From assembly GCA_024277115.1 (NCBI GenBank), contig JAJRVW010000017.1, forward strand, positions 18,333-82,332: DNA of 64,000 nt. Reading direction: 5' to 3'. Positions 1-8,860 of this stretch are shown piece after piece; position 1 is the first letter of the stretch; every line of letters starts with the position of its first letter. The stretch is from Calditrichota bacterium (GTDB lineage: Bacteria > Calditrichota > Calditrichia > Calditrichales > J004). The translations under genes and the position numbers were made by a program. The notes under the pieces are model-generated. The model had not been told where the DNA came from. It did not search any database and saw only the letters and a program-made list of their open reading frames with translations.

Positions 1-141
1 ACTTATATTTGCGGTTAAGTTCCCAAATCGTATCTGTGTAAACGGAGACGGCGCTGGTGCTATAGTCGGCTCTTCCACACATGAAACGATAATTGATATC
101 ATAACAAATGCTGTTAATATATTCTTTATAAGTCGTAACAT
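1..141 (-). CDS. Partial lipoprotein, cut by the window edge
   Basis: An open frame starts at ATG 141 on the minus strand and runs off the left edge (47 codons visible). AGAGG lies 8 nt upstream of the ATG. The translation starts with a basic residue pair, a hydrophobic stretch and the lipobox IVSC (Cys at residue 21), then a Pro/Ala-rich linker, so this is a lipoprotein signal peptide. The mature part begins FTQIRFGNLTANIS, which faintly recalls the start of DUF4397 domains, but too little is visible to assign a family. It lies downstream of the terminator at 275-299, so it is probably transcribed on its own. Confidence 0.6.
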   Translation of the reverse strand, partial: MLRLIKNILTAFVMISIIVSCVEEPTIAPAPSPFTQIRFGNLTANIS

Positions 142-268
142 TCTTACAACCTCTATTTTTTATTTGTAATTAAGTTTTTTTTGAGCATCCCCCACTCAAA
201 ACTTGAAAAAAAAATGATGTGTTAATAAAAAAAAAGCACCTAAACTAATTCTGAATATTAATTTAAAG

Positions 269-299
269 AAAAAAGGATCAGCCCTGAATGGGCTGATCC
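269..299 (-). terminator. Intrinsic terminator after the sorting-domain gene
   Basis: A perfect 10-bp stem (GGATCAGCCC / GGGCTGATCC, 275-284 with 290-299) with a 5-nt loop is followed on the minus strand by TTTTTT. It lies 17 nt past the stop codon at 316-318. Confidence 0.85.
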
Positions 300-315
300 G
301 GAAGAAAGAATTATA

Positions 316-759
316 TTACTTAACAAGTAACATTTTTCTTGTACTATTAAAACTACCAGCTTTGATTGTATATACATACATACCAGATGCAAGGTTTGTA
401 GCATCAAATGTAGTTGTATGGCTACCAGCAACTTGCTTTTGGTTAACCAATGTAGCTACTTCACGACCTAAAATATCAAATACCTTTAGCTCAACTTTTG
501 CAGCTGTAGGCAATAAATAGTTTATGGTTGTAACTGGGTTAAACGGATTTGGATAATTTTGATGCAATTCAAACTGATCTACAACAACAGTTGGATCAAC
601 AATTGCCGTAGGCCTATTTGCTTCACCAAACCAATCAAATACAGGAGACGCAGGGTTTAGTTCATTGATAACCCAGAATGTACGGGCTGAATCAGCCTTT
701 GCAATCATGTCTAATCCTAATGGATCAAGGGCCCAGAAAGAAGCTTTCCAGTTTTCACC
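316..759 (-). CDS. C-terminal part (type IX sorting domain) of the interrupted secreted protein
   Basis: This stretch is open in the same frame as the gene ending in TAA at 760-762 and continues its sequence directly ([13 protein letters not shown]...). An internal ATG at 708 could start a 130-aa product. The last ~85 residues are a textbook type IX sorting domain: [12 protein letters not shown], then a beta-sandwich ending [11 protein letters not shown]...MLLVK. Alone it has no signal peptide, so as a separate product it would stay in the cytoplasm. It is best read as the original C-terminus of the upstream open frame, separated by one nonsense codon. Confidence 0.7.
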   Translation of the reverse strand, partial: GENWKASFWALDPLGLDMIAKADSARTFWVINELNPASPVFDWFGEANRPTAIVDPTVVVDQFELHQNYPNPFNPVTTINYLLPTAAKVELKVFDILGREVATLVNQKQVAGSHTTTFDATNLASGMYVYTIKAGSFNSTRKMLLVK

Positions 760-2553
760 TTAGTTACGTGCAGCAACGGCAGCGCCACCATTATTTGGAT
801 CAGTTAAGATTGCTGTACCAGCATCAAGGGTCATATTGTCAATCCAGTTAGAAAGGCCTAAAGGACCTGTAGGATTGTAAGACAATACGGATGTATCATT
901 ATTAGCGTAAAGAACATCCATCCAACCTGTCAAAATATCACCAGAAACATGTTCGATAATCCATGGAAGAGTTTCATCATTACCATTAGGACCATAGTTA
1001 ATATCTTGTCCGCCTAATGTCTCAACTCCAAGATAATCTCTTTCAAAAGAACCAACAGGGAAGGTTGTATCAGCAAATCCAGAGATATACCCATAATCCT
1101 GACCTGTAAGAAGAAGATTTCTATGAGATTCGGCAGTAGCTTGTTTCATCCACTCCATATAAACAGGACCTGGATTAGGAGGGCTATTAAAAGGACCATC
1201 GCCCATTATATGATACAACTGCTCATAATTAGAAAGCAATTCAACTGAAAGCGGACCAAATGGTGCTTCCCAGAAGTCAACTCCCCAATACCAGTTTGTA
1301 TCAGAAGGTAAGCCTGACAACCAAAATGCATTGATTGTGCCAATTCCAAAGTTTGTATCATCGTAAGCAACCAAAATAGTATTAACTGCTTCAAATACAG
1401 TATAAGTTACAGGCTGGCTTGAAGTAGAAAGATCATTTACATCAGTAGCAACGATATAATATGTTACTTCAGATCCAGGAGCAAAACCGGGGATAACACC
1501 TGAAAAATCAGGCTCAGTTCCAGTCATTGCAACTGAATTTGTATCACCATCGACAACATAATACAATGTAGCCGATGCAACACCAGCAGAACCACCAGAT
1601 GGGTTGTCATCTGTGATAGATGCATCAACAGTCCGTGGGTCTGTAGAAAGTGTTGTTGGTAAGCTTGTCATAGAAGCAATAACAGGAGCGCGATCACCTG
1701 TAAGAACTACTGCAACATTAAAATCCCAGCTGTATAAACGTGTCCACCAACCATAATCGTCTGCAGACAAACGACCATTTCTGTATAATTTAAATCCGGT
1801 AATGCCAAGCTGGTTACTTGCAAGCCAACCTGAACGGCCCGCGTCGAGTGTTTGGCCATCATTCTTCGTAACAACACCAAATAACTCACCAGTTACTACC
1901 TGAGGGTTAAACCCAAGAAGATCCATGCTCACCCAGCTTTCTACGCCATTTTCAATAGTAATCGGCGCACCTTCACCAAGATCAGACCATAAGTCTGCAC
2001 CAAATGGGCTTCCCCATTGATTGGTTTCGCCCTGGCCTTTTTCTATCCAAGCGCCGGTTACGTCACTATCTTCTTCAAAACCACCAACATCATTAAAACC
2101 ATTACCTGTGGCTTCATAATATCCCCACCAGGCAGGGCCGGTAGATTGAGTTGATTGAATCTGATCTCTATCCCATGCCATGCTTACAAGCTTAACACTA
2201 ATAGCTGTGTTTTCGTCATCAGACGGCATTACAGAAACTGCAGTGATATCCATTTCTGTTGGGGCTTCAAACCACTGAACCATATAATCCTGACCAAAGA
2301 AGCCAAAGTTTACATTGTATGCAGAATGAGGTGCCCAGTTTAAAGTATCAATCGTACCATTAAGAGCGTCTAAAGACTGATCATAAGGTGTGATTTTACT
2401 AAAACCGCGATCTGCATTAACAGCAGTACGGATTTTTAAGACTTCATTTGCAGGACCTGCAATAGAGCCTCCCGGATTAAGAGTAACTTTGCTTTGAGCT
2501 AAAAGCAAAGCTGGAAGTAATAAAGAGAGAGTAAAGGTAAAAAACCTTTTCAT
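760..2553 (-). CDS. Secreted sorting-domain protein, N-terminal part, ended by in-frame TAA
   Basis: 597 codons begin with a clear signal peptide (KRFF, then hydrophobic, ending LLLAQ). The middle (about residues 285-385) holds an Ig/fibronectin-like module built around 'ATLYYVVDGD...GSEVTYYIVATDVND', typical of large extracellular proteins in this group. I recognise no catalytic motif. The frame stops at TAA 760-762 and continues open to 316, where the sorting domain sits. If the stop is real, the product is exported but loses its type IX signal and would be stranded in the periplasm. The original gene was about 745 codons. It has its own promoter (2635-2663) and a terminator at 275-299. Confidence 0.75.
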   Translation of the reverse strand: MKRFFTFTLSLLLPALLLAQSKVTLNPGGSIAGPANEVLKIRTAVNADRGFSKITPYDQSLDALNGTIDTLNWAPHSAYNVNFGFFGQDYMVQWFEAPTEMDITAVSVMPSDDENTAISVKLVSMAWDRDQIQSTQSTGPAWWGYYEATGNGFNDVGGFEEDSDVTGAWIEKGQGETNQWGSPFGADLWSDLGEGAPITIENGVESWVSMDLLGFNPQVVTGELFGVVTKNDGQTLDAGRSGWLASNQLGITGFKLYRNGRLSADDYGWWTRLYSWDFNVAVVLTGDRAPVIASMTSLPTTLSTDPRTVDASITDDNPSGGSAGVASATLYYVVDGDTNSVAMTGTEPDFSGVIPGFAPGSEVTYYIVATDVNDLSTSSQPVTYTVFEAVNTILVAYDDTNFGIGTINAFWLSGLPSDTNWYWGVDFWEAPFGPLSVELLSNYEQLYHIMGDGPFNSPPNPGPVYMEWMKQATAESHRNLLLTGQDYGYISGFADTTFPVGSFERDYLGVETLGGQDINYGPNGNDETLPWIIEHVSGDILTGWMDVLYANNDTSVLSYNPTGPLGLSNWIDNMTLDAGTAILTDPNNGGAAVAARN

Positions 2554-2634
2554 AATACACTCCTATATTGATGAATGATACAGTTAATTAAATTAATTAG
2601 ATTAGGTTTAAGGTGCTTCCCGGGCTCGAGCATA

Positions 2635-2663
2635 AACATAATACAATCAAAAAAACCTGTCAA
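2635..2663 (-). promoter_or_regulatory. Sigma70-type promoter of the secreted-protein gene
   Basis: On the minus strand TTGACA (2658-2663) and TATGTT (2635-2640) are 17 bp apart, giving a leader of roughly 75 nt before the ATG at 2553. Prediction from sequence only. Confidence 0.5.
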
Positions 2664-2752
2664 GTGTTTTTATTAAAGCTTTGATTATTTAAAATGAATG
2701 GTCGGTTTTATGATTTAAGCCGTATTTATTACAAAAAAAATGCTATTTCCAG

Positions 2753-4930
2753 CTAACGTATTAAGATAAAGCGCACGTAAACGGGCTTATTTTTGTCATT
2801 TATTTCAGCTATGTACATTCCGCTGGCAACTGGATTTCCGGCATCATTTTTACCATCCCAGCTGGCAGTTTTCGAACTATAACTTTTTCTAAATACCTGC
2901 TGGCCTAGTGTGTTGTATATTTTTAATTCAAAATTGGAAGCGCTACCCGTATATTTTATTGTTACAAAATTGGAACCTGTTGCGGGAAAAGGATTTGGCG
3001 AAACAATCATCCTCGACTCGCTCGATGTCCCTGAAAAAGGTGTGGCTAACTCCATACGGATCATCCAACTGCCCGTAAGTTTTTGACCAGATAATGTTTG
3101 AAGCTCGTCCAAACTCTTGAATACCTGAAAAGGCTGCTTTAAAAAAGACCGCCCTATATGGGTATTTCCAGTAACGTCTACATACCCCATGGCGGCATTG
3201 CCCACAAAATTAATGCCGGCATCAAAATACTTTCCTTTATCACGTATATATTGTAAATCTTCCACATCTATACGTGTCCAACCTGTGTTAACAATATTTT
3301 TTACAAGGAAGGATTCAGAAGATGGATTTCGGTTTTTTGTTGAGAGCGAGGTGTTGTAAAGGTGAACATTTACATCGCTCGATCCCCCAGAGTTATAAAA
3401 CTCGATTGATTTTAATAAGGTTGTGTCACTCTCGGAAATAAATTGAATGGCATTTGTATTCTGAGAAGACGTAATGGCAAAGGTCGGTTCGTCCGCGCCA
3501 TACTGCACTGTTTTAAGATTGTATTTTTGTGTTGCACTCGCATTAATCGAAATACTCTTGCCTTGAGAAGAATTATTTAAAATATACAGTGTGTAGGTAT
3601 GAAACGCTTCACCAAAGCCAACTTCACTTATGTTTGTGGAGAATAGTTCATTATAATATGAAGTATTACCAAAGCCAGTTTTATGTACAAAAAGATTCTC
3701 AACAGATGTCCCTGAGAAGGAAAAACTTAAAGAATCACCATTTGTAAATTCAATTACCCTAAACGAATATGCGGCAAGTGAGGTATCTTTGCTGAAACTA
3801 TAATTGACGACCCTATCGTTAGGAATAGCTTTTATATATCGTAATGCAGACCAGTTAAAAGAATACTCCGGGGCAATACCCGGATCGTTTAAAGCGAGTG
3901 TCTTAAAAAAATCTTCGGTTATCGCGTCAATATTTTTACCAATATTTAGATTGGCAAGGGCGCTATTTATGCCGTCCATACTTTGCTTGTTGTTTTTTGA
4001 AATTTCAGTTATAAGTGACAACCCATATTTTTCGTATAGATAATATGTCCACAAAGCCACACGCGAATAATGCGGCAGGGAATTTTCAGCGTTCCATGAA
4101 GAAAGTCTTAAATGTGTGTTTTTTAGATAGTATTGTGGCGTCCTTAATCCATAACCGCATAAAAAAGAAGACAGTTCAGATAAACCTTCGTTTACCCAGG
4201 TTTTCTCGCTTCTGTCATTTGCATATTGGATAAGGTGCTGAAACTCGTGCGAAACCGTCCCAAGAACACTTCGCGTATTATATGTGGCATTCCCATTTAG
4301 CTCGTTATAAATGCCAGGATACGTATCAATATATAAGATGTCCGCTTTGTTAGAACCAGCATTGGTCGTTTGGTCGCCCGGATTAAAAAAGCCACCGAAG
4401 AATGATCCCGAGCCATCCCAGCCGTCTTGTATGTCGGTTAGAAGAAAATCAACTTTGGAATTTCCATCAAAATCAGGTGGATCTCCAAACACTTGAACGT
4501 CAATCTCGAAGATACCCTTATTGCGGTCCAAACTGCCCGATGGCGTTGTATTGATCAAACCATTATAAATGCTCTCAATTACCGAAGTAGTTACATGGTC
4601 GTTGTTTAATTCAGCTTTTTCTACCCACACATTTATTTGGCTATCGGTTTTTTTTAGTACAAAAAGTTTGCTGTCAAACGTAGGCGCCTGCGGATTTTTG
4701 AGGTTTAAGACAATAAACTTCTGCTCATCGCCAATTTCTGCGTTTGTTTTTTGAAGGCTGGTTAGCTTATAAAATTTTGATAGATCATTTTTTTTCAAAT
4801 CATCAAAATATTTATTCACATATTCTTGCGAGGGCATTAACGGTGTTCCAGAAACACGTGGCTCGCTAAAGAATGGTTCCTGAGCGGTTAAAACGGTTAC
4901 ATAAAGAAAGAGTATAAGTATTTTTAACAT
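2753..4930 (-). CDS. Secreted zinc-metalloprotease-like protein with type IX sorting domain
   Basis: 725 aa with a short signal peptide ending LTAQ. Residues 228-232 are HEFQH, the zinc-binding HExxH motif, followed by WVNEGLSE with Glu248 as likely third ligand, a gluzincin spacing as in hyicolysin/M30-like and related secreted peptidases. The region before it (GDPPDFDGNSKVDFLLTDIQDG) resembles the acidic beta-hairpin found ahead of the helix in such enzymes. The last ~80 residues (VSPNPFP...GMYIAEI...RFILIR) form a type IX sorting domain, so the protein is probably delivered to the cell surface or medium. Substrate unknown. It ends with TAG and is followed 3 nt upstream by the PilZ gene. 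Confidence 0.7.
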   Translation of the reverse strand: MLKILILFLYVTVLTAQEPFFSEPRVSGTPLMPSQEYVNKYFDDLKKNDLSKFYKLTSLQKTNAEIGDEQKFIVLNLKNPQAPTFDSKLFVLKKTDSQINVWVEKAELNNDHVTTSVIESIYNGLINTTPSGSLDRNKGIFEIDVQVFGDPPDFDGNSKVDFLLTDIQDGWDGSGSFFGGFFNPGDQTTNAGSNKADILYIDTYPGIYNELNGNATYNTRSVLGTVSHEFQHLIQYANDRSEKTWVNEGLSELSSFLCGYGLRTPQYYLKNTHLRLSSWNAENSLPHYSRVALWTYYLYEKYGLSLITEISKNNKQSMDGINSALANLNIGKNIDAITEDFFKTLALNDPGIAPEYSFNWSALRYIKAIPNDRVVNYSFSKDTSLAAYSFRVIEFTNGDSLSFSFSGTSVENLFVHKTGFGNTSYYNELFSTNISEVGFGEAFHTYTLYILNNSSQGKSISINASATQKYNLKTVQYGADEPTFAITSSQNTNAIQFISESDTTLLKSIEFYNSGGSSDVNVHLYNTSLSTKNRNPSSESFLVKNIVNTGWTRIDVEDLQYIRDKGKYFDAGINFVGNAAMGYVDVTGNTHIGRSFLKQPFQVFKSLDELQTLSGQKLTGSWMIRMELATPFSGTSSESRMIVSPNPFPATGSNFVTIKYTGSASNFELKIYNTLGQQVFRKSYSSKTASWDGKNDAGNPVASGMYIAEINDKNKPVYVRFILIR

Positions 4931-4933
4931 ATA

Positions 4934-5272
4934 TTATTTGCTTATATCCGGATACACTGTAGCAAGTTTATCCAGGTCTTTTTCAGAAAGAAAATTAAAC
5001 TCAATACCAACCTGAAAAGAACCATCCGCATGTTTTTTTTGGTTCCTGACCACACCCTTTGCTTTTACAACTTCATTGCCTACACCAAGGGCCAACTCTA
5101 TGTGCAACCCTGTTTCTATTGTTGAACTGGTGATAATTGCAATCCCGGTTCGGCTCATATCAATTGTTGTGGCCACACCTTCATGAAAAACCTGGTTATC
5201 TGCATTAAACAACCGGTACGAAATAAAATTTTTGGAATCTACCCTAAACGATTCCCTGCTTTCAAACTCCAT
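4934..5272 (-). CDS. PilZ-domain protein (c-di-GMP receptor)
   Basis: 112 aa consisting of a single PilZ domain. Both ligand-binding motifs are visible: RxxxR as RESFR (residues 6-10) and (D/N)xSxxG as DMSRTG (38-43). In this family these residues hold a cyclic-di-GMP dimer, so the protein should be competent to bind it. No output domain is attached, so it probably acts by contacting a partner. It lies immediately upstream of the protease-like gene (3-nt gap), so the two are likely cotranscribed, but no functional link is evident. Confidence 0.85.
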   Translation of the reverse strand: MEFESRESFRVDSKNFISYRLFNADNQVFHEGVATTIDMSRTGIAIITSSTIETGLHIELALGVGNEVVKAKGVVRNQKKHADGSFQVGIEFNFLSEKDLDKLATVYPDISK

Positions 5273-5316
5273 CCTGTTCCCTCAGCTTTATCGGTTTAGT
5301 TTTACATTTTTAGCTT

Positions 5317-5562
5317 TTACGTATATTTTATTATTTCAAGTACATCCTCATCAAGCGTATCTTCGTCAAAATTCAGTTCTTTAATTTCTTTTAAGATGAG
5401 TTTAATTTTTGCCTCCGTATCCCACTTACGGTTCAAATAAAGATAATCATCCTGATAATACCGGACCAATCCACCCTTAAAATTGCCGCGGTCGGATTTT
5501 ACAGTAATATTTTGGGATTCTAAAAATAATATGAGTTTTTGAAGTTTTTGATCGTTAGTCAT
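5317..5562 (-). CDS. Small conserved-looking protein of unknown function
   Basis: 81 aa, rich in Lys, Glu, Asp and Leu, with no signal peptide or membrane segment. The N-terminal half (LILFLESQNITVKSDRG, GGLVRYYQDDYLYLNRK) looks like a small alpha/beta fold; the C-terminus is acidic helices. I do not recognise the family. Normal codon use, a proper ATG and a position just upstream of the PilZ gene in the same orientation support it being real. Confidence 0.5.
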   Translation of the reverse strand: MTNDQKLQKLILFLESQNITVKSDRGNFKGGLVRYYQDDYLYLNRKWDTEAKIKLILKEIKELNFDEDTLDEDVLEIIKYT

Positions 5563-5750
5563 GTTTTATTGGAAGTATTATCTGAAATAATAAAATAAAA
5601 TCCAAATTATTATTTTGCAATTTAAAGAATAATCAAAAAAAAATGGTGCACTTATCCAACCCGATAAATGAACAGCGATAGCTAAACCAACATTATTGCA
5701 ACATTTTTTGATGGAGCCAAAACGCAAACGGTGCATAGCTGCAATATAAA

Positions 5751-6170
5751 TTATAAAAACTGCTCAAGTTCTTTATAGCGTAACTTATCCACAATCTCTT
5801 TTACCCGTTGCGAACTTTCCCTTTTGCAAATAAGGATGGCATCATCTGTCTCAACCAAAACGATATCCTCAACATCAATAGCCGCGATAAGTTTTTTGTT
5901 TTCTGAAAAGAAAAAATTATTTTTTGCGTCCAACTCAATGGTTTGGCCCAATTGCCTGGCATTACCATTTATATTTTTGTCTGCAAGATTATAAACAGCC
6001 TCCCACGAGCCCAGATCGTTCCAGTTAAAATCGGATTCAATCACACTCACTTTTTTAGCGCCTTCCATTATGGCATAATCAATGGAAATAGATTTTACAG
6101 CTGAATAAAGCTTAAGGATTCCCTCGTCCATTTCGGGGGTGTCAATCTTATCAGAAAGCTCGGGCAGGCC
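5751..6170 (-). CDS. C-terminal part of interrupted mannose-1-phosphate guanylyltransferase
   Basis: This region is open in the same frame as the upstream manC frame and follows its TAA at 6171-6173 directly (GLPELSDKIDTPEMDEG...). It carries typical C-terminal motifs of GDP-mannose pyrophosphorylases: SIDYAIME (metal and sugar-phosphate contacts) and FNWNDLGSWEAVYNL, then the beta-helix-like tail 'NNFFFSENKKLIAAID...'. An internal ATG (6131) could make a 126-aa fragment lacking the nucleotide-binding half, which should be inactive by itself. Confidence 0.75.
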   Translation of the reverse strand, partial: GLPELSDKIDTPEMDEGILKLYSAVKSISIDYAIMEGAKKVSVIESDFNWNDLGSWEAVYNLADKNINGNARQLGQTIELDAKNNFFFSENKKLIAAIDVEDIVLVETDDAILICKRESSQRVKEIVDKLRYKELEQFL

Positions 6171-6833
6171 TTAGAACAGCTCGGGCAATTGTTGCTCAAA
6201 CTCGGCAAGTATGGAAAATGTAGACCAGACGAAAATGCCCGCGTTCCAAAAGAAATCACCACTTTCAATAAAACGCTGTGCGGTATCAAGATTTGGTTTT
6301 TCGGCAAAGGTTTTTACAGGATAGATTTTTTGACCTTCTAACTCCACCAGTTTTGAGTTGCGTTGAATATAACCGTAGCCTGTTTCCGGGTAGCCCGGTT
6401 TTATGCCTAAAGTAATTAAAGTGCCAGAGTCCAGCGCATATTTCTCTGCTGTTTTTAATATGTTTTGGAACCCCTCTACATCCCCAACAAGATGATCGGC
6501 AGGCAAAACAGCCATGGCCACATTTTGTTTATTTTCTCTTTTATTGATTATTGTGGCCGCTAAGGCAACACAAGGCGCGGTATTTTTTCCAAAGGGCTCG
6601 GTAATGACATTTTTTTTAGGTAATTGCGGAAGCTGGTCAAGCACTTCTTCCTTAAGGTTTTCTCCCGTAATAACTAAAATTTTATCATTTTCGGTAATAT
6701 CTTTTATACGGTCATACGTTTGTTGCAACATGGTGCGATCACCAAATATTTTCAGCAATTGCTTAGGCATGTTTTGCCTGCTCCTGGGCCAGAATCGCGT
6801 TCCGGCTCCGCCGGCCATCAAAACAATATACAT
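6171..6833 (-). CDS. manC: Mannose-1-phosphate guanylyltransferase, N-terminal part, ended by in-frame TAA
   Basis: 220 codons of a nucleotidyltransferase that makes GDP-mannose from GTP and mannose-1-phosphate. The signature GGAGTRFWPRSR (residues 8-19) and MPKQ (22-25) are intact, as are AVLPADHLVGD (metal site) and PETGYGYIQ. The frame stops after LPELF at TAA 6171-6173; the rest of the enzyme lies in the same frame to 5751, giving a full length near 361 aa, normal for the single-domain form. The neighbouring residues suggest a lost Glu codon. Its start (6833) abuts the stop of the TPR gene. GDP-mannose would feed the polyprenol-mannose synthase at 26979. Confidence 0.8.
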   Translation of the reverse strand: MYIVLMAGGAGTRFWPRSRQNMPKQLLKIFGDRTMLQQTYDRIKDITENDKILVITGENLKEEVLDQLPQLPKKNVITEPFGKNTAPCVALAATIINKRENKQNVAMAVLPADHLVGDVEGFQNILKTAEKYALDSGTLITLGIKPGYPETGYGYIQRNSKLVELEGQKIYPVKTFAEKPNLDTAQRFIESGDFFWNAGIFVWSTFSILAEFEQQLPELF

Positions 6834-7757
6834 CTAATCTCCTTGATCCTCTTTAATAGTATCTAAATAATTTAATGCAAATTTGTTGGATTTGTCCATT
6901 TCCAACACGGCATTAAAAACTTTTTGCGCCTTATCCAAATCTGCGCTTAAAAAATAGGCCTCCCCCAAATTATTCAGGGCTTCTACATAACGTGGTTTTA
7001 TGGTAAGTGCTTTTAAAAATAATTTTATGGCAATATCGTAATTTTGCGCCACACGGTTTAAAAAGCCCAGATTATTAATTGCCTCCGGATAATCTTTTTG
7101 TAAACGTACGGCTTGTTCCAAATGGTGATAGGCGCTATCGTAATATCCTTCATAAAAAAGGGCGACCCCTAAATTATTATGTACTTTGGCATAATCCGGG
7201 TTAATATTTAAGGCGCGCTGATACACCGTTATTTGTTCCTGATAATCATCTTTTTTAGCGGCCTCTTCAGAATACTTAAATGCATCCATGGCAATACTGC
7301 CCGTCATAACCTGGTTTACAAGCTCCAGGTTCTTTTTTGCCGGCTGATAGTCCGGATTTATTTTTAAGGCCAGTTTAAATTTATCTTTTGCTTCCGGGTA
7401 CCTCTCGAGAAGAAAAAGCAGGTAACCACTGTTATTTGCAGCTTCATAATAAGTTGGGTCATACTCAACCGCCCTCTTAAAGGCACGCGCTGCCTCATTT
7501 AGTTTTCCTAACCTGTGGTAAGCAATGCCCACAAAATTGTGCAGTTCGGCATCCTTTGGGATTATATCCAACGCATCCCGCCACGATACAATGGCCAGGC
7601 TGTCATCACCCGATTTAAAATGTGTAAATCCAACCGAGACATAATTTTCGGCCTTATTCAGATCAGGCTTTTTGGGCCCATCCGGTTTTGAAGAAGAACA
7701 TGCGGCATAAAACTGGGCAGCGAGCACAAGCAGAATAAAAATTTTAATCTTTTTCAT
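6834..7757 (-). CDS. TPR-repeat lipoprotein
   Basis: 307 aa. The signal peptide ends in lipobox YAAC (Cys at about residue 19). The rest is seven or so tetratricopeptide repeats, each with the pattern 'A..N.G......Y..A...F..AL...P', from about residue 40 to 300. Such lipoproteins are scaffolds for envelope complexes; no specific partner is evident. It is followed without a gap by manC (stop 6834-6836, next ATG 6831-6833), so the two are translationally adjacent. The 279 bp upstream (7758-8036) hold no gene or structure that I can recognise apart from its presumed promoter. Confidence 0.8.
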   Translation of the reverse strand: MKKIKIFILLVLAAQFYAACSSSKPDGPKKPDLNKAENYVSVGFTHFKSGDDSLAIVSWRDALDIIPKDAELHNFVGIAYHRLGKLNEAARAFKRAVEYDPTYYEAANNSGYLLFLLERYPEAKDKFKLALKINPDYQPAKKNLELVNQVMTGSIAMDAFKYSEEAAKKDDYQEQITVYQRALNINPDYAKVHNNLGVALFYEGYYDSAYHHLEQAVRLQKDYPEAINNLGFLNRVAQNYDIAIKLFLKALTIKPRYVEALNNLGEAYFLSADLDKAQKVFNAVLEMDKSNKFALNYLDTIKEDQGD

Positions 7758-8036
7758 GGTTCACCTAACTTTAGGGTTTAAACAAAATTGCATTACCAAG
7801 CTTAAGACTTCGTTTCTTTATTTTGGGTCTTTTAATGGTGGGCATGGTTCTACCGGTATCACTTAATTTTCAAAACACATCAATCTAAAATTAAATTGCA
7901 GGCATACATGCTCTTCGGTAATTGCCTTATAAATCAGGAATCTATAATCGTGTTTTAAAGTCATTTTTAGATATATATGCGCTTCTACTTCAATTTAAAA
8001 TAGGTCAAAATTTGATTAATACCTGGGCTGACCTTA

Positions 8037-8852
8037 TCACTGATCATACCAAAGTTGGCCGGTAAATACTATTTTGGCCGGACCGGAAATTAATTTTTGA
8101 GTATGACTGAATATAACATTTAATTCGCCACCTTTGGTAAAAACCTTTATTTTATCTGCTATCTTTTTTTGTATCGAATTGACAACAATGGCCGAAGCTG
8201 TTATCCCCGTACCGCATGACAACGTCTCTCGCTCCACACCACGCTCATAAGTGCGTACAAAAACAGACCCATCTTTCTGATTTACAACAAAATTTACGTT
8301 TGTCCCCTGTGGCGAGAACGCAGGATGCCCACGAATATATTTCCCAAAACTTTCGATTGCCTGGTATTTAAATTCTGGACTACATAAAAACACAACATGT
8401 GGCACACCGGTATTTGTATAAAATCCGCTCTCCACCCAGGTTGGGGGATTAAATTGCCCAATATTTATTTTTTCGATTTTCCCTGAGGCCAATACATCCA
8501 ATTCAATTAAGTTTTCTGAATGGTATTGCCCATAATGTTCACCATCGTCTGCCAGAAAATTAAAGCTGATATCCTTCTCCACCCAGCCCATTTTAAAGGC
8601 AAAATTGATTGCAGCCCGGCAGCCGTTGGCACACATCTCGCCACGCGACCCATCAGAATTGTAGTAGTGAAAGATAAAGGCCAGTTTATCATTTTTTTCA
8701 AGGCCAATTAGTCCATCTGCGCCAATCCCTAAACGGCGGTCACAAAGTTTTTGAATATTTTCTGAATTAAAAAAAGAAGATGGAAGGTTTTTATGGTCGA
8801 AAAGAATAAAATCATTCCCGGTTGCCTGGATTTTAAAAAAGTCCAATCGCAT
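8037..8852 (-). CDS. dapF: Diaminopimelate epimerase
   Basis: 271 aa, normal length. It interconverts LL- and meso-diaminopimelate for lysine and peptidoglycan synthesis in the cytoplasm by a two-cysteine mechanism. The N-terminus FFKIQATGNDFILFD is characteristic. The first catalytic Cys is in EMCANGCRA (Cys74; most family members read MCGNGxR), the second in ETLSCGTGITA (Cys213). GADGLI and the GVPHVVF substrate-binding stretch are present. It starts 8 nt after the stop of the Ig-like lipoprotein, so the two are probably cotranscribed although functionally unrelated. Confidence 0.93.
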   Translation of the reverse strand: MRLDFFKIQATGNDFILFDHKNLPSSFFNSENIQKLCDRRLGIGADGLIGLEKNDKLAFIFHYYNSDGSRGEMCANGCRAAINFAFKMGWVEKDISFNFLADDGEHYGQYHSENLIELDVLASGKIEKINIGQFNPPTWVESGFYTNTGVPHVVFLCSPEFKYQAIESFGKYIRGHPAFSPQGTNVNFVVNQKDGSVFVRTYERGVERETLSCGTGITASAIVVNSIQKKIADKIKVFTKGGELNVIFSHTQKLISGPAKIVFTGQLWYDQ

Positions 8853-8860
8853 AAAAAACC

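Noticed and set aside
2620-2631. CCCGGGCTCGAG looks like a cloning-vector polylinker
   Set aside because: Only two adjacent restriction-type hexamers; no other vector sequence, and it lies in an ordinary leader region.
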